A stretch of DNA of 6,540 nucleotides. Source: JAGLCW01 sp964422555 (lineage in GTDB: Bacteria > Caldisericota > Caldisericia > UBA6126). Location: the NCBI GenBank assembly GCA_964422555.1, contig CAYRBR010000081.1:1-6540 (forward strand). Reading direction: 5' to 3'. A program made the position numbers and the translations under genes. The number at the start of each line of letters is the position of its first letter. The first letter of the stretch is position 1. Under the pieces are notes generated by a model that was not told where the DNA came from, ran no database searches, and worked only from the letters and a program-made list of their open reading frames with translations. Below, in pieces: positions 6,337 through 6,540 of this stretch.

Positions 6337-6540
6337 ATGAGAAATAAGGACAGCTTTTTTCAGAGTGGTTTAGAAATAGCAGTTATTTTGCTATTGGTTG
6401 TGACAAGTATCGGATCAATCGCAAATCAAAAGTTACACAGTGAAGCAGTAAAAAATGTTGCCATGCAATCTGAAGTTATTGCCAAACCTGGCTATATTCA
6501 GTTTTCCAATAAACCTTATACCACTGCAATATATGATGAA
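6337..6540 (+). CDS. partial membrane-anchored or exported protein, function unknown (5' end only)
   Basis: An open frame begins at the ATG at 6337 and runs for 68 codons to the window edge without a stop. GGAG (6328-6331) lies five bases upstream, within a purine-rich AGGAAGGGTGGAG stretch. The product starts MRNKDSFFQSG, then has one hydrophobic segment at about 11-29 (LEIAVILLLVV core) followed by a hydrophilic, likely extracytoplasmic region. This fits an uncleaved signal anchor, with the short charged N-terminus inside. There is no lipobox Cys. A cleaved signal peptide is possible but no clear signal peptidase site stands out. The family cannot be identified from the fragment. Divergent placement from the SBBP membrane protein leaves open, but does not show, shared control. 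Confidence 0.75.
   Translation, partial: MRNKDSFFQSGLEIAVILLLVVTSIGSIANQKLHSEAVKNVAMQSEVIAKPGYIQFSNKPYTTAIYDE

Noticed and set aside
1..6540. CRISPR array, tRNA/rRNA genes, transposase or insertion sequence ends
   Set aside because: No spaced direct repeats, cloverleaf-like sequence, transposase frame or matching terminal inverted repeats were seen on reading both strands.

Overview
The window looks like AT-rich bacterial chromosome using the standard genetic code. All three complete genes end in TAA and have purine-rich Shine-Dalgarno sites, and one promoter is nearly a perfect housekeeping-sigma match. The combination of a lipobox lipoprotein, a DUF4143-type ATPase and an SBBP-repeat protein would fit a low-GC Firmicute (Clostridia-like) or a spirochaete. 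The sequence alone does not decide between them.

Layout: (1) 1-113 is a leader with a weak candidate promoter. (2) 114-2168 (+) encodes a large exported lipoprotein of unknown function that carries one acidic, calcium-loop-like motif. (3) 2169-2215 is a short convergent gap holding two tandem copies of a 15-bp dyad. (4) 2216-3334 (-) encodes an AAA_14/DUF4143-type ATPase with a PD-(D/E)XK-like C-terminus. (5) 3335-3550 holds that gene's strong promoter (TTGACT-N17-TATAAT), a 12-bp palindrome (AACTCGCGAGTT) just upstream of it, and a 12-bp tandem repeat that would give a G-free, C-rich transcript behind the next gene. (6) 3551-6064 (-) encodes a large membrane protein: a polytopic N-terminal domain, a lysine-rich linker, one more membrane segment, and an extracytoplasmic beta-propeller made of SBBP repeats with an exact 62-residue period. 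Its best start is the ATG at 6064, not the GTG at 6070. (7) 6065-6336 is a divergent promoter region. (8) 6337-6540 (+) is the 5' end of another membrane-anchored or exported protein that runs off the window.

Three of the four proteins are envelope or surface proteins of unknown function. The ATPase has its own promoter and looks like an independent accessory gene. I see no operon and no mobile element ends, CRISPR array or RNA gene. The most unusual item is the fusion of a polytopic membrane domain to an SBBP propeller, followed by the regulatory dyads in the intergenic regions.
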